Shown: piece after piece, positions 8,848-18,277 of the stretch
Layout of the letters: every line of letters starts with the position of its first letter
Numbering within the stretch: position 1 is the stretch's first letter
Assembly (NCBI GenBank): GCA_965230205.1
Contig: OZ245996.1
Span: 3,906,001-3,970,000, forward strand
DNA length: 64,000 bases
From: CANLBN01 sp965230205
Lineage (GTDB): Bacteria; Pseudomonadota; Gammaproteobacteria; Pseudomonadales; Cellvibrionaceae
Direction of reading: 5' to 3'
Made by a program: the position numbers and the translations under genes
The notes under the pieces: generated by a model
Database searches by the model: none
What the model was told of the DNA's origin: nothing
What the model saw: only the letters and a program-made list of their open reading frames with translations

Positions 8848-9648
8848 TTACATCAATGTCCAAATCAGTAAAAAGCCGCCTAATAATAGGCGGTAAATGA
8901 CAAAAGGCATCATTCCAATTTGACTAATAAATTTCATAAAATAATGTATACAAATAAATGCGCTCACGGCTGATAGAACAACACCCAATAACAAATCACC
9001 CCAATTAACCGAGGGCAACCCTAATAATTGCAGTGTTTTATATCCACCGCTTAATAAAATAACTGGAATGGCTAATAAAAAAGAGAAGCGCGCCGCAGAA
9101 TGGCGACTTAAACCACAAAATAATGCTGCTGTAATGGTAATACCTGAACGCGAAGTTCCTGGAATCAATGCTAACGCTTGAGCACATCCGATGATTAATG
9201 CAATAGTAATCGTAATTTCTGCCATTTGTTTGTTGTTTTGATTGTTTGAGCGATCAGCTAAACCTAATAACACACCAAATACAATGGTCGTCAATGCAAT
9301 CACTATAGTTGTACGCAAGTGTGTTTCGATAAAATTATCAAAGAGTAAGCCAGCAAGTCCCGCAGGGATAGTAGCCAAAGCGATATACCAAGCAAGGCGG
9401 CTATTCTCTGTTTGCCCCTTTCCGGCTAGACTGACAAACCAATCAGAGAGAATTAAAATAATATCTTTCCGAAAATAACTCATCACCGCTATTAACGTGC
9501 CCACATGGACAGCAACGTCAAAAGCCAAACCTTGCTCCGGCCACCCTAGTAAACCTTTAGGCAATAATAAATGACCTGAGCTGGAAATGGGCAAAAACTC
9601 TGTGATACCTTGGATTAAGGCCAGTACAATAATATGAAGTATTTCCAT
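8848..9648 (-). CDS. uppP: Undecaprenyl-diphosphatase (bacitracin resistance)
   Basis: It dephosphorylates undecaprenyl diphosphate to regenerate the lipid carrier for peptidoglycan and O-antigen synthesis at the periplasmic face of the inner membrane. The two signature regions are present: GITEFLPISSSGHLLLPK near the N-terminus and LIPGTSRSGITITAAL in the middle. About eight membrane helices fit the family, and 266 residues is the usual size. It lies on the same strand as apeB and tsaB but with gaps of 129 and 63 bp, so an operon with tsaB is possible but not shown. Confidence 0.96.
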   Translation of the reverse strand: MEILHIIVLALIQGITEFLPISSSGHLLLPKGLLGWPEQGLAFDVAVHVGTLIAVMSYFRKDIILILSDWFVSLAGKGQTENSRLAWYIALATIPAGLAGLLFDNFIETHLRTTIVIALTTIVFGVLLGLADRSNNQNNKQMAEITITIALIIGCAQALALIPGTSRSGITITAALFCGLSRHSAARFSFLLAIPVILLSGGYKTLQLLGLPSVNWGDLLLGVVLSAVSAFICIHYFMKFISQIGMMPFVIYRLLLGGFLLIWTLM

Positions 9649-9711
9649 TAAGGGTTATCTCTCCTTAGGTTAAAAAAGGACATAAAAGGAATTTATAGCT
9701 AAATAAGAAAC

Positions 9712-10455
9712 TTAAGTCCTAATGCGTTTACGCTTTTGCCAGCTAATCTCATTCCGCAAATACGTTGGCTCAGCCTCAAGAGGACTAATAAGCTTACCCT
9801 GTCTATATGCTTCAACACCAAGCTCAGCAATATCGTAAGCACTTGTATGAAAAGACTCATGAATATCAGCATGTGTTACCGACTGTAAAACAGGATATTG
9901 CCAACCGGAACCAATGGCACATATTTGTTCGCATGGCATTTGCCTAATGTTTTTTTGGCAGTCACTCGGGCTATCAATATACCCCATATGCTTCTCATTA
10001 ATGTGACTAGTTTGATGATTAACAAGCAATTCTAGTTGTATTGATGAGCCAGCTACTCTGTAGGCGGACCAGTACACCTCATCCATACGAGCATCTATCA
10101 CAGGGATAATTAAGCTATTTTCCTCTGGTTGATAGGAGCGTAATGCTCCTTTCGCCATAGCTTCTAAGCTAGAAACAGCAATTAGAGGTAAATCTGCACC
10201 ATAAGCCAATCCTTGAGCAATACTGATACAAATTCTTAGACCGGTAAAAGAGCCCGGGCCACCCCCAAAAGCAATCGCATCCAACTGCTTTAACGTCATT
10301 TCATTGTCAGCGAGTAAACTCTGAATCATTGGTAAGATTCGCTGGGTATGTTCTCTAGGGGCAAGGATGGTTGATTCTTTGATAACATCTTGCTCTGTCA
10401 CTAATGCAACTGAACAGGCATCACTTGAAGTATCAATAGCTAGAATGGCTGGCAT
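9712..10455 (-). CDS. tsaB: tRNA threonylcarbamoyladenosine biosynthesis protein TsaB
   Basis: This ASKHA-fold partner of TsaD/TsaE is needed for t6A37 modification of ANN-decoding tRNAs. The N-terminus ILAIDTSSDACSVAL and the block AFGGGPGSFTGLRI are diagnostic of TsaB/YeaZ. At 247 residues it is slightly longer than E. coli TsaB (231), the extra being in the C-terminal region. It lacks the TsaD metal-binding HXXXH, as expected. The H1-like gene upstream is separated by a terminator at 10503-10532. Confidence 0.95.
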   Translation of the reverse strand: MPAILAIDTSSDACSVALVTEQDVIKESTILAPREHTQRILPMIQSLLADNEMTLKQLDAIAFGGGPGSFTGLRICISIAQGLAYGADLPLIAVSSLEAMAKGALRSYQPEENSLIIPVIDARMDEVYWSAYRVAGSSIQLELLVNHQTSHINEKHMGYIDSPSDCQKNIRQMPCEQICAIGSGWQYPVLQSVTHADIHESFHTSAYDIAELGVEAYRQGKLISPLEAEPTYLRNEISWQKRKRIRT

Positions 10456-10502
10456 AAATAAATCTGTCGTTTTCGAGTATTTCTCAGATGTCTATAATAC
10501 AA

Positions 10503-10532
10503 AAAGCCCCTGCCGGTTAAAACAGGGGCTTT
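10503..10532 (-). terminator. Terminator of the H1-like gene
   Basis: Stem AAAGCCCCTG/CAGGGGCTTT encloses a ten-base loop. Read on the minus strand it is followed by a T5 run. It lies directly after the stop of the Lys/Ala-rich gene. Confidence 0.85.
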
Positions 10533-10555
10533 ACTATTAATTAAGCTGAAATAGC

Positions 10556-11266
10556 TTATTTTTTAGCTTTTGATTTACGTGCTCGCTTAGTAACCTTCTT
10601 TTTAGCTGGTGCTTTACGAGCTGGTTTCTTAGCTGAGGATGCTTTCGCTTTTTTAGCTTTACGCTTTTTAGGCTTGGCTGTTGCTTTCTTTTCAGCGGCC
10701 TTAATTTTTGCTTTAGCCTTTTTCTCAGTTGCTTTTACTTTAGCAGCAGCCTTTTTCGCAGCAGCCTTAACTTTCTTAGCAGCGACTTTTGCCAATGAGC
10801 TTTTCTTTTTCTTTTCGAAGGCCGCGACGGCTTTTTTAAGATCGGCTTCGGCTTTTGCATCTAAGCCAGCAGAATAAGCAGCAATTTTTTCTTTAGCAGC
10901 GGCTTCTGCTTGCTTAACAGAGTCTAAAGCAACTACTTTAGTAAGAGATAAACTGGCTGTTTTTGCCTTAGTTCGTAATTGAGCAGCTTTCTCAGTCGCT
11001 TTCTTAACAGCATTTGATGCTGAAACTGCTGTTCGTTTACTAGCGGCGGTTTTAAGTCTAGCAGCTTTCTTTTTGGCAGCTGCTGCTTTCTTCCTAGCAG
11101 CGGCTATAACAGAAGCTTGTTTTTTAATACTGGCTTGTACACTATCAACCGAAGCTTGCGCTTTGGAGACTGCGGGTGATGTTACTTTTTTAACAACTGC
11201 TTTTTTCGTGGCAACTTTTCGCTTTACGCGACGTTTTGTCGTAGATTTTTTCGCAACTCTAGCCAT
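10556..11266 (-). CDS. Lys/Ala-rich histone H1-like (AlgP-like) DNA-binding protein
   Basis: This 236-residue protein is built almost only from Lys, Ala, Arg, Ser and Val. It has a basic N-terminus (MARVAKKSTTKRRVKRK), a less charged coiled middle (about 40-160), and a C-terminal half of AAAKK/KAKA/PAKK units like eukaryotic H1 tails and Pseudomonas AlgP. It should bind DNA electrostatically and act as an accessory nucleoid or regulatory protein; no enzymatic domain is present. The frame extends ten codons upstream, but ATG at 11266 has a near-ideal GAGGAG seven bases before it. The promoter at 11359-11386 and the phased A-tracts behind it point to strong expression. The AlgP equivalence is by composition, not by alignable sequence. 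Confidence 0.85.
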   Translation of the reverse strand: MARVAKKSTTKRRVKRKVATKKAVVKKVTSPAVSKAQASVDSVQASIKKQASVIAAARKKAAAAKKKAARLKTAASKRTAVSASNAVKKATEKAAQLRTKAKTASLSLTKVVALDSVKQAEAAAKEKIAAYSAGLDAKAEADLKKAVAAFEKKKKSSLAKVAAKKVKAAAKKAAAKVKATEKKAKAKIKAAEKKATAKPKKRKAKKAKASSAKKPARKAPAKKKVTKRARKSKAKK

Positions 11267-11358
11267 GGGATTCTCCTCGGAAGATGATGAAATCATGGTA
11301 CTGTTTATAGTAACTATTATTGTTATGAAACATCATTGCTCCACTACAATATGTAAAA

Positions 11359-11386
11359 ATTATAGTACGCAATTGAATGTTCACAA
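11359..11386 (-). promoter_or_regulatory. Sigma-70 type promoter of the H1-like gene
   Basis: Read on the minus strand, TTGTGA at 11381-11386 and a perfect TATAAT at 11359-11364 are separated by 16 bp. The predicted start, near 11352, leaves a leader of about 85 nt before ATG 11266. Confidence 0.65.
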
Positions 11387-11399
11387 CAAATAGTATTTG

Positions 11400-11504
11400 A
11401 AAAAGCGATTTTTTGCACGTTTTTCAAGGTTTTTTCCATAAAAAATCAAAAAAATACTGCTTTTATCTGATTTTTTTGATTTTTTCTAAGAAAAACTATT
11501 TTTT
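11400..11504. promoter_or_regulatory. Helically phased A/T tracts (predicted curved DNA)
   Basis: Eleven A or T tracts of 4-7 bases have centres at about 11402, 11411, 11422, 11432, 11442, 11451, 11462, 11474, 11482, 11493 and 11501, a mean spacing of 10 bp. Such phasing bends DNA. It begins about 14 bp upstream of the -35 box of the H1-like gene, where an UP element or bent activating region would act. The gap 11267-11760 holds no gene; the rest of it is plain AT-rich sequence plus the adk terminator. Confidence 0.75.
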
Positions 11505-11715
11505 ATCGTTGAAAGACGTAATCAAAATTAAAAATAATCATCACGAATCAAATTGCCTTTTATTAGGTTTTACAAAGAAATAAATGAATTTTTCTATACA
11601 AATAGATTTAATACATTGCTATAGAAAACGACCGGGAGTGATTTTTTAGTATTTTCGAAGGTTAAAAAGAGAGAAAAATTAATAATATCCATTATATTTT
11701 TAACCTTCATAAACA

Positions 11716-11740
11716 AAAAAAGCCCTGTTAGGGCTTTTTT
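11716..11740 (-). terminator. adk terminator
   Basis: An 11-bp perfect stem (AAAAAAGCCCT/AGGGCTTTTTT) with a three-base loop lies 21 bp after the adk stop. A and T runs on both sides would also let it work in the plus direction. Confidence 0.88.
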
Positions 11741-11760
11741 AAAGAATAGTATTAATAGAA

Positions 11761-12414
11761 TTATTGTAATGCGGAGAATAAATGGCTTTTTATCTCATCA
11801 ACATTACCTACTCCTTCGACACGGTGATACTTAGGAGCGGGGCCACCTTGTTGGTCAGTAAGGTTTTTATAGAAATCAACCAATGGCTCTGTTTGATCAT
11901 GATAAACTGTTAAACGCTTTCGAACTGTCTCTTCTTTGTCATCGTCACGTTGAATAAGTGCTTCACCTGTCTCATCATCCACACCTTCTTGCTTAGGCGG
12001 GTTATAAGTCACATGATAAATGCGACCAGAGTCCAAATGAACACGCCGACCACTGAGGCGACTGACAATTTCTTCATCCTCTACATAAATTTCGACGACA
12101 TTATCAATCGCTACACCTGCATCAACGAGTGCTTGCGCTTGAGGAATAGTCCTTGGGAAACCATCAAATAAAAAGCCATTTTTACAATCATCTGCTTGAA
12201 TACGTTCTTTAACTAAAGCGATAATCAGGTCATCGGAAACCAATCCACCCGATGCCATAATATCTTTCACTTGCAGACCTAGCTCTGTTCCTTCACGAAC
12301 AGCCGCCCTCAACATATCACCGGTAGAAATTTGGGGTATCCCAAATTTCTCCATAATATACTTAGCCTGAGTGCCCTTACCCGCACCGGGGGCACCTAAT
12401 AAAATAACTCGCAC
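11761..12414 (-). CDS. adk: Adenylate kinase
   Basis: It interconverts ATP + AMP and 2 ADP in the cytoplasm. The P-loop GAPGAGKGTQA, the AMP-binding STGDMLRAAV, the FDGFPRT motif and a long LID (GRRVHLDSGRIYHVTYNPP, cysteine-free, so not zinc-binding) are all present in 217 residues. The start is GTG at 12414, supported by AGGAG seven bases upstream and by the conserved N-terminus (MRVILLGAPG). It is preceded by a 127-bp gap from mazG with no recognised feature. Confidence 0.97.
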   Translation of the reverse strand: MRVILLGAPGAGKGTQAKYIMEKFGIPQISTGDMLRAAVREGTELGLQVKDIMASGGLVSDDLIIALVKERIQADDCKNGFLFDGFPRTIPQAQALVDAGVAIDNVVEIYVEDEEIVSRLSGRRVHLDSGRIYHVTYNPPKQEGVDDETGEALIQRDDDKEETVRKRLTVYHDQTEPLVDFYKNLTDQQGGPAPKYHRVEGVGNVDEIKSHLFSALQ

Positions 12415-12541
12415 CTGGAAACTCCTATTATTTACTACTTACTGACTAAAATGATGGATTACTTATTATTATACTTTTACACGGTAACTAAGATAACATG
12501 GTGACAAGTACAATCTCAACCAAAAGTCATTAGATCTTAGG

Positions 12542-13393
12542 CTATACTCGCTTTGCCTGCTGCCACCATTGTTCCAGAGTTTCTGAAGACTGCTGCTCAA
12601 GGGCTTTTCCCTGCTCTCTTGATGTTGTTTCCATGTGGCGAAAACGCTGTTCAAACTTATTATTTGCTCTTCTGAGAGCCATTTCAGGCTCAATTTTTAG
12701 GTGGCGGGCAAGGTTAACAACGGTAAATAATAAGTCTCCCAACTCTTCCTCTATCGCGGAAGGTTGCTGAGAGATACTCTCTTGAGACTGTGATACAGCC
12801 TCTTTTAATTCGTCTATTTCCTCAAAGAGCTTATCATAGACACCTGATATATTTTCCCAATCAAAACCGACAGATGCCGCTCTTTTTTGGAGTTTCAAGG
12901 CTCGCATAGTAGCGGGTAAGGCTCTAGGGACATCATCCATTATTGCCTGATGGCCTTTTTGCTGACGCTCTTCCTGTTTTATTCTCTCCCACGAGGCTTT
13001 AATTTTCTCTTGCTGCCGATCATCATTTAAAGCATTGAGATCAATCCTGCTTTCTAAAGTGCCTTCGGGGAAAACATGGGGGTGGCGGCGCAAAAGTTTA
13101 GTGGTAATCGCAGAGACTATATCGTCAAAATCGAATATCCCATCTTCTTTTCCAAGTTGGCTATAAAAGATAATTTGGAATAATAAATCACCTAATTCTT
13201 CTTTTAATTGTTGGGGGTTTTCTTCTTCTATTGCGTCAACAACCTCGTAAACTTCTTCTATCGTTGAGGACACAATGGTTTTATACGACTGCGCCCGATC
13301 CCAAGGGCAGCCATATTCAGGCTCTCGTAAACGGGACATTAACAATTTTAAATCATTGAGGTTGAAAGGCTTTTTATCTGTAGCTTCTGTCAT
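12542..13393 (-). CDS. mazG: Nucleoside triphosphate pyrophosphohydrolase MazG
   Basis: This is an all-alpha NTP pyrophosphatase that hydrolyses (d)NTPs and damps ppGpp-linked stress. It has two tandem MazG repeats: the first holds GCPWDRAQSYKTI followed by EEVYEVVDAIEE and EELGDLLFQIIF, the second holds EIDELKEA and EELGDLLFTVVNLARHL, with the EExxE/ExxD metal ligands in both. The 283 residues are close to the E. coli protein (263). The start codon overlaps the relA stop as ATGA, indicating translational coupling in a relA-mazG operon, as in many Gammaproteobacteria. Confidence 0.95.
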   Translation of the reverse strand: MTEATDKKPFNLNDLKLLMSRLREPEYGCPWDRAQSYKTIVSSTIEEVYEVVDAIEEENPQQLKEELGDLLFQIIFYSQLGKEDGIFDFDDIVSAITTKLLRRHPHVFPEGTLESRIDLNALNDDRQQEKIKASWERIKQEERQQKGHQAIMDDVPRALPATMRALKLQKRAASVGFDWENISGVYDKLFEEIDELKEAVSQSQESISQQPSAIEEELGDLLFTVVNLARHLKIEPEMALRRANNKFEQRFRHMETTSREQGKALEQQSSETLEQWWQQAKRV

Positions 13394-15633
13394 GAGTGTT
13401 TACGACCAGCCGATGCGATATTAGGTAATTGGTTAATACGCGCTAAAATACGGCTTAATTCTGTAAAATCTCTTATCTCAATAGTCATTACCATATCTAC
13501 CGTATGCTTACCTCTGTCTGATAATGTTTGCATTGCGATCACGTTAATACGTGCATTATCAAGTAATACCGTAATATCACGTAATAAGCCCTTACGGTCA
13601 TAGGCTTCAATAATAATCTCAACTTCATACTTTTCTTGTGGTGCTTCACCCCAGCTCACTTTAATAATGCGTTCAGGCTCATCGTTATGCAGCTGTAAAA
13701 AATTACGGCAATCTTTACGGTGAATAGAAACCCCTCTTCCTTGAGTAATATAACCACTGATTTCATCTCCCGGTAAAGGATGACAGCAATTAGCAATGGA
13801 TGTCATTAAATTACCAACACCATCAATATAAATATCATTCTCGGCTTTTGTCGGCGTTTTTTGGACCAAATGAATTGTAGGCTCTTCTTTAGGTTCAATG
13901 AGCTTTTGTGCAGCTCTAACTACCTGACTCACACCAATATCGCCAGAGCCGATATTGGCATAAAGCTCATCCACATCCTTTTGTTTTAACGCTTTTATGA
14001 GCTCTTCAAAATCAATTTCGCGTAAACCTAAGCGCTTAAGCTCTCGATCAAATACAGCTCGACCATCAGCAATATTCTGATCTCGTGCCTGCGCCCCAAA
14101 CCACTGCCTTACCTTTGCTCTTGAGCGTGAAGTTTTTAGGTAGCCCAAGCTTTCTATCAACCAATCTCGGCTAGGCACACTATGCTTACCAGTCAAGACT
14201 TCGACTTGATCTGACGTTCGTAATATATGATTTAATGGGACAATACGCCCATTCACTTTTGCTCCCCGACAACGATGACCAATTTCTGTATGGATACGAT
14301 AGGCAAAATCCAGTGGCGTTGAATTTTGAGGCAGGTCAACAATATGGCCATCGGGTGTAAACAAATAAATACGATCCTGCTCTATTCCCTGAGTTAAATC
14401 ATCAACGAGAGGATTTACACCTAACTCTTCATGCCACTCCAAAACTTGGCGTAGCCATTCGATCTTTTTTTCGTAACTATCTTTGCTGTCACTGTTGGAA
14501 CTAGAATCTGTTCCCTTATATCGCCAGTGTGAGCAGACGCCAAATTCGGCTTCTTCATGCATTGCATGAGAGCGAATTTGTACTTCAAGCACTTTATTTT
14601 CTGGGCCTAAAACAGCAGTATGTAATGAGCGGTAGCCATTTTCTTTTGGGGCAGCAATATAATCATCAAATTCATCAGGAATATTTCGCCACATCGTGTG
14701 CACAATACCCAATACTTCATAACAATCTCTAGCCGAAGGCACCATAATCCTGACAGCGCGAATATCATATACTTCAGAAAAACTAATTCCTTTTCGTTGC
14801 ATCTTCCGCCAAATACTATAAATATGCTTAGCTCGACCAGAGACATCCGCTGTTAAATCATGTTTTTTAATCTGTGTATTAAGTGCTTTAACAACCTTAT
14901 CGATATATGTTTGCCTTGCTAAACGTTTTTCATCCAGCAATTTCGCAATACTCATATATTCTTTAGGCTTTAGGTAACGAAAAGCTAAATCTTCCAGCTC
15001 CCATTTGATATGTCCAATACCAAGGCGATGTGCTAGTGGTGCGTATATATCAGAAACTTCACGAGCAACTTTACGTTTAGTCTCTTCAGAAGCATTTTTT
15101 ACAGCACGGATAGCACAGGTTCTTTCAGCCAGCTTAATGAGCGCAATACGCACGTCATCCACCATCGCCACGAGCATTTTACGAACATTTTCAACTTGCT
15201 CGGCAGACTGCTTACCAAAAACTTCTTCTTCTGAGTCATTGCGTAGTGAACGAATGGCTGCCATCCGCAACACTCCTTCAACCATACTAGCAACAACATC
15301 ACCGTAGAGCTGGGACACATCTTCAATTGATATTTTCTTCTCGCGAACACTACGATAGATAACAGCAGCCACAATAGCATCTTGGTCCAATTGTAAATCT
15401 GCCAATATATCAGCCATTTCAAGGCCGGCAACAAAACTACTGGCATGAGTAGACCATATATTATCGCTAGCGATTGCTTGTTCTTCAGCTGACTGTATTG
15501 TTGCAGCAACATCCAAGAGTATTTCGCGGGATGATTCCGGTAGTTTAGTTAAATGGATAATACGATCTGCCCACTCATTGATATCAATATTGCGGGGCAG
15601 TGAGGTCGAATAAGATTGTCTAACTTGAACCAT
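13390..15633 (-). CDS. relA: (p)ppGpp synthetase I (GTP pyrophosphokinase)
   Basis: It makes (p)ppGpp from ATP and GTP/GDP on stalled ribosomes. In 747 residues the order is a degenerate hydrolase domain (no HD motif: AAVIYRSVREKKIS stands where HD would be), synthetase domain (EFDDYIAAPKENGYRSLHTAV), TGS domain (YLFTPDGHIVDLPQNSTPLDFAYRIHTEIGHRC has its core at about 410-470), then a zinc-finger-like ANCCHPLPGD and a C-terminal ACT domain. The EXDD signature (EFDD) rather than RXKD marks the monofunctional, synthesis-only class. It is coupled to mazG downstream and 67 bp from rlmD upstream. Confidence 0.97.
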   Translation of the reverse strand: MVQVRQSYSTSLPRNIDINEWADRIIHLTKLPESSREILLDVAATIQSAEEQAIASDNIWSTHASSFVAGLEMADILADLQLDQDAIVAAVIYRSVREKKISIEDVSQLYGDVVASMVEGVLRMAAIRSLRNDSEEEVFGKQSAEQVENVRKMLVAMVDDVRIALIKLAERTCAIRAVKNASEETKRKVAREVSDIYAPLAHRLGIGHIKWELEDLAFRYLKPKEYMSIAKLLDEKRLARQTYIDKVVKALNTQIKKHDLTADVSGRAKHIYSIWRKMQRKGISFSEVYDIRAVRIMVPSARDCYEVLGIVHTMWRNIPDEFDDYIAAPKENGYRSLHTAVLGPENKVLEVQIRSHAMHEEAEFGVCSHWRYKGTDSSSNSDSKDSYEKKIEWLRQVLEWHEELGVNPLVDDLTQGIEQDRIYLFTPDGHIVDLPQNSTPLDFAYRIHTEIGHRCRGAKVNGRIVPLNHILRTSDQVEVLTGKHSVPSRDWLIESLGYLKTSRSRAKVRQWFGAQARDQNIADGRAVFDRELKRLGLREIDFEELIKALKQKDVDELYANIGSGDIGVSQVVRAAQKLIEPKEEPTIHLVQKTPTKAENDIYIDGVGNLMTSIANCCHPLPGDEISGYITQGRGVSIHRKDCRNFLQLHNDEPERIIKVSWGEAPQEKYEVEIIIEAYDRKGLLRDITVLLDNARINVIAMQTLSDRGKHTVDMVMTIEIRDFTELSRILARINQLPNIASAGRKHS

Positions 15634-15700
15634 ATACTATATCACTTCTACCTTGAATTGATTGATGTTGAGCGTTGGGCGCTCTGAAATCAATCGTAGT

Positions 15701-17092
15701 TTACTCTGCAGCAACCCAGGAAGGGAGGACAAAAAGGCCCATAATTTCACTATGAAAGGTCTGTGGAAACATATCCATGACACCCATCGTTTTAAGTTTA
15801 TAGTTATGACTGCACAAAATTTGTGCATCTCTGGTAAAGGTTGTGGAATCACAAGAGACATAGACAATACGTTTCGGCATAAGTTTATTAATATTTTCAC
15901 AGATTGTACTCGCACCTCCACGAGGTGGATCCAAGATAATTCCATCATATTGCTGCCCATGTTGATCTAACTCATCTATTGAAGATAAATCCATGTGCAA
16001 AAAATGCACATTTTTACACTGATTGCTTTCTGCATTATCAGACGCTCTAGATACCATACCCTCTACACCCTCAATACCCGTGACTTCCTTTGCGAATAAA
16101 GACAAAGGGAGTGAGAAGTTTCCGATACCACAAAATAAATCCAAAAAACGCTCATGAGGCTGAGGGCTCAGGAGGCTTATAGCCTGCATAATCATCTGCT
16201 GATTGACCTTAGCATTCCCCTGGATAAAGTCTTGGGGGTGATAGCTCAATTGTAAAATACGATTATGTGAAGTATTAATCTGTATGCTGTAAGACAAACG
16301 CGGATCAACACAAGCGCTGCCCAGATCTTGTAAAGCAGCTTGCTTTTTGCCCTGATACCAACATTGGGCATTGAATAATTTCAAATCTCGCTGTAAATGT
16401 TCACGAACTGATACATCAATTGGACGAGTATGTCGTAACACAACCCCAATAGTTACTTCAGAATGGACTAATTCTATATGGCTAACAGCTGGCTGATATT
16501 GGATAAGCCAATCTCTTATTGGCTGTAATAAGCATGATAATGATTTTTCCATCACCGGGCATTGATTAACATCAACCAGCTGCTTACTATTCTTCTGTCT
16601 AAAGCCTAATGTCACTTCTCCAGACTTAATAGTGACACCTAGACGAACACGTTGGCGATAGTGGTATGTATCACTCACAATCGTAGGCAATATAATTTCA
16701 GGCTCAATATCTGCCCAACGTTTTAACTGCTGAATAACAGCATCCCGTTTAAAACGATGTTGCTCTTCAGCAATCATATGTTGTACATGGCAGCCGCCAC
16801 ATACACCATAGTATCGGCATTCTGGCTCAGTGCGCTTAGATGAAGGTTGAATCACTTCGACTACAGATCCTTCAATAAAGCGTGATTTTTCAGAGACTAT
16901 CTTTGCAGATACCGCTTCGTCCGATAAGGCGCCCTCTATAAATATCGTTTTTCCATCAATAGTAGAAATCCCTCGGCCATCATCACTAAGACGATCAACC
17001 AAAATTCTCTCTATAATACTTGGCTTAGAATGACGGTTAGCAGCTCTAAGGGGCTTTTGTGATTTTCTTTTCGGCTTATAGAAGTTCGCCAT
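15701..17092 (-). CDS. rlmD: 23S rRNA (uracil-1939-C5)-methyltransferase RlmD
   Basis: This SAM-dependent methyltransferase makes m5U1939 in 23S rRNA. An N-terminal TRAM domain precedes the [4Fe-4S] cysteines (CRYYGVCGGC and a later CPV), then the Rossmann methyltransferase core with FLDLFCGIGNFSLPL, DPPRGGAS and the catalytic Cys region RIVYVSCDSTTFTRD. The length of about 463 residues is usual. A GTG two codons upstream (17098) is in frame; ATG 17092 is preferred as the conventional start. It lies in the conserved cysM-rlmD-relA order of Pseudomonas-like genomes. Confidence 0.95.
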   Translation of the reverse strand: MANFYKPKRKSQKPLRAANRHSKPSIIERILVDRLSDDGRGISTIDGKTIFIEGALSDEAVSAKIVSEKSRFIEGSVVEVIQPSSKRTEPECRYYGVCGGCHVQHMIAEEQHRFKRDAVIQQLKRWADIEPEIILPTIVSDTYHYRQRVRLGVTIKSGEVTLGFRQKNSKQLVDVNQCPVMEKSLSCLLQPIRDWLIQYQPAVSHIELVHSEVTIGVVLRHTRPIDVSVREHLQRDLKLFNAQCWYQGKKQAALQDLGSACVDPRLSYSIQINTSHNRILQLSYHPQDFIQGNAKVNQQMIMQAISLLSPQPHERFLDLFCGIGNFSLPLSLFAKEVTGIEGVEGMVSRASDNAESNQCKNVHFLHMDLSSIDELDQHGQQYDGIILDPPRGGASTICENINKLMPKRIVYVSCDSTTFTRDAQILCSHNYKLKTMGVMDMFPQTFHSEIMGLFVLPSWVAAE

Positions 17093-17217
17093 AATCACTC
17101 ATAATCATCAATACAGTTTTTGACATCACTTTGTCCTTAACTGTAGTCATCAGGAAATGTAAGAAAAATAAGTTACTTACTGAAAAGAATCGCCAAATGT
17201 TCAATACTTGACAATAA

Positions 17218-18114
17218 TTAAGTCTGTTTGAAAACACCAGACGATAAATATCTATCTCCACGGTCACAAACAATCGCAACGATTACTGCATTTTCGACGG
17301 TTTGACTCAAACGCAAAGCTCCTGCTATGGAACCTCCTGAAGACACACCTGAAAAAATACCCTCTTCTTGGGCTAAAGCACGCATCGTATCCTCAGCTTC
17401 TTGCTGACCCATATCGATAATTTGATCAACAAAAGAGTCATCATAAATTGTAGGGATATAGGCTTTAGGCCAGCGCCGAATACCAGGGATATTCGCGCCA
17501 TCTTCAGGCTGCAAACCAACAATCTGAATATCAGGATTTTTTTCTTTAAGGTAACGGGATGTTCCTGTAATGGTGCCTGTTGTTCCCATAGAACTTACAA
17601 AGTGAGTAATCGTTCCTTTAGTCTGCTCCCAGATCTCCGGGCCTGTCCCTTCATAATGCGCCAGAGGATTATCACTATTGCCAAATTGATCTAACACACG
17701 CCCTTTGCCCTCTGCCTGCATTTTTAACGCGAGATCACGAGCACCTTCCATACCTTCATCTTTAGTCACTAAGATAAGTTCTGCACCATAAGCTGTCATT
17801 GCCTCTTTGCGTTCGTCAGTTGCATTCGCAGGCATAATCAAAATAATTTTGTACCCTTTTATTGCAGCTGCCATGGCTAAAGCAATACCTGTATTACCGC
17901 TAGTCGCTTCAATTAAGACATCACCTGGCTTTATATCACCCCTCTCTTCAGCCCTGACAATCATCGATATTGCAGGACGATCCTTAACTGAACCGGCGGG
18001 ATTATTACCTTCGAGTTTCGCTAAAATTGTATTACTCGTATTACGAGCCAAACGTTGCAACCTTACGAGAGGCGTATTGCCTATACAGGCTTCAATAGTA
18101 GGGAAATCGATCAT
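17218..18114 (-). CDS. cysM: Cysteine synthase B (O-acetylserine sulfhydrylase)
   Basis: This PLP enzyme makes cysteine from O-acetylserine and sulfide or thiosulfate. It has the Schiff-base lysine K44 in NPAGSVKDRPA, the phosphate-binding loop ATSGNTGIALA, and the substrate loop THFVSSMGTTGTITG. The 298-residue length and the NNPAGSVKDRPA block favour CysM over CysK. It is the first gene of the cysM-rlmD-relA-mazG series on the minus strand; the 126-bp gap before rlmD is ordinary. Confidence 0.95.
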   Translation of the reverse strand: MIDFPTIEACIGNTPLVRLQRLARNTSNTILAKLEGNNPAGSVKDRPAISMIVRAEERGDIKPGDVLIEATSGNTGIALAMAAAIKGYKIILIMPANATDERKEAMTAYGAELILVTKDEGMEGARDLALKMQAEGKGRVLDQFGNSDNPLAHYEGTGPEIWEQTKGTITHFVSSMGTTGTITGTSRYLKEKNPDIQIVGLQPEDGANIPGIRRWPKAYIPTIYDDSFVDQIIDMGQQEAEDTMRALAQEEGIFSGVSSGGSIAGALRLSQTVENAVIVAIVCDRGDRYLSSGVFKQT

Positions 18115-18277
18115 GAAATAAGGCCTTTGAATGACTAATGCACTTGCGAATCTAGATCGGTTATTTTACCCTTGATTGCTTGGTGCTGCTAGGTGAATCA
18201 TAAATTCAATGAAACAATAAGTGGCATCTATTCTTCCAATCAATCGATCAGCGTCAATAATATACATATAGGCACTT

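Noticed and set aside
8872..8894. GCCGCC...GGCGGT hairpin at the end of uppP
   Set aside because: Lies within the coding region with no T run; likely codon-driven.
10674..11393. Long plus-strand open frames opposite the H1-like gene
   Set aside because: Products of Ala/Phe-rich translation of an antisense Lys/Ala repeat, without ribosome binding site or family.
14529..15512. Several open frames of 67-137 codons within relA on both strands
   Set aside because: Lie inside a fully conserved relA; shadows only.
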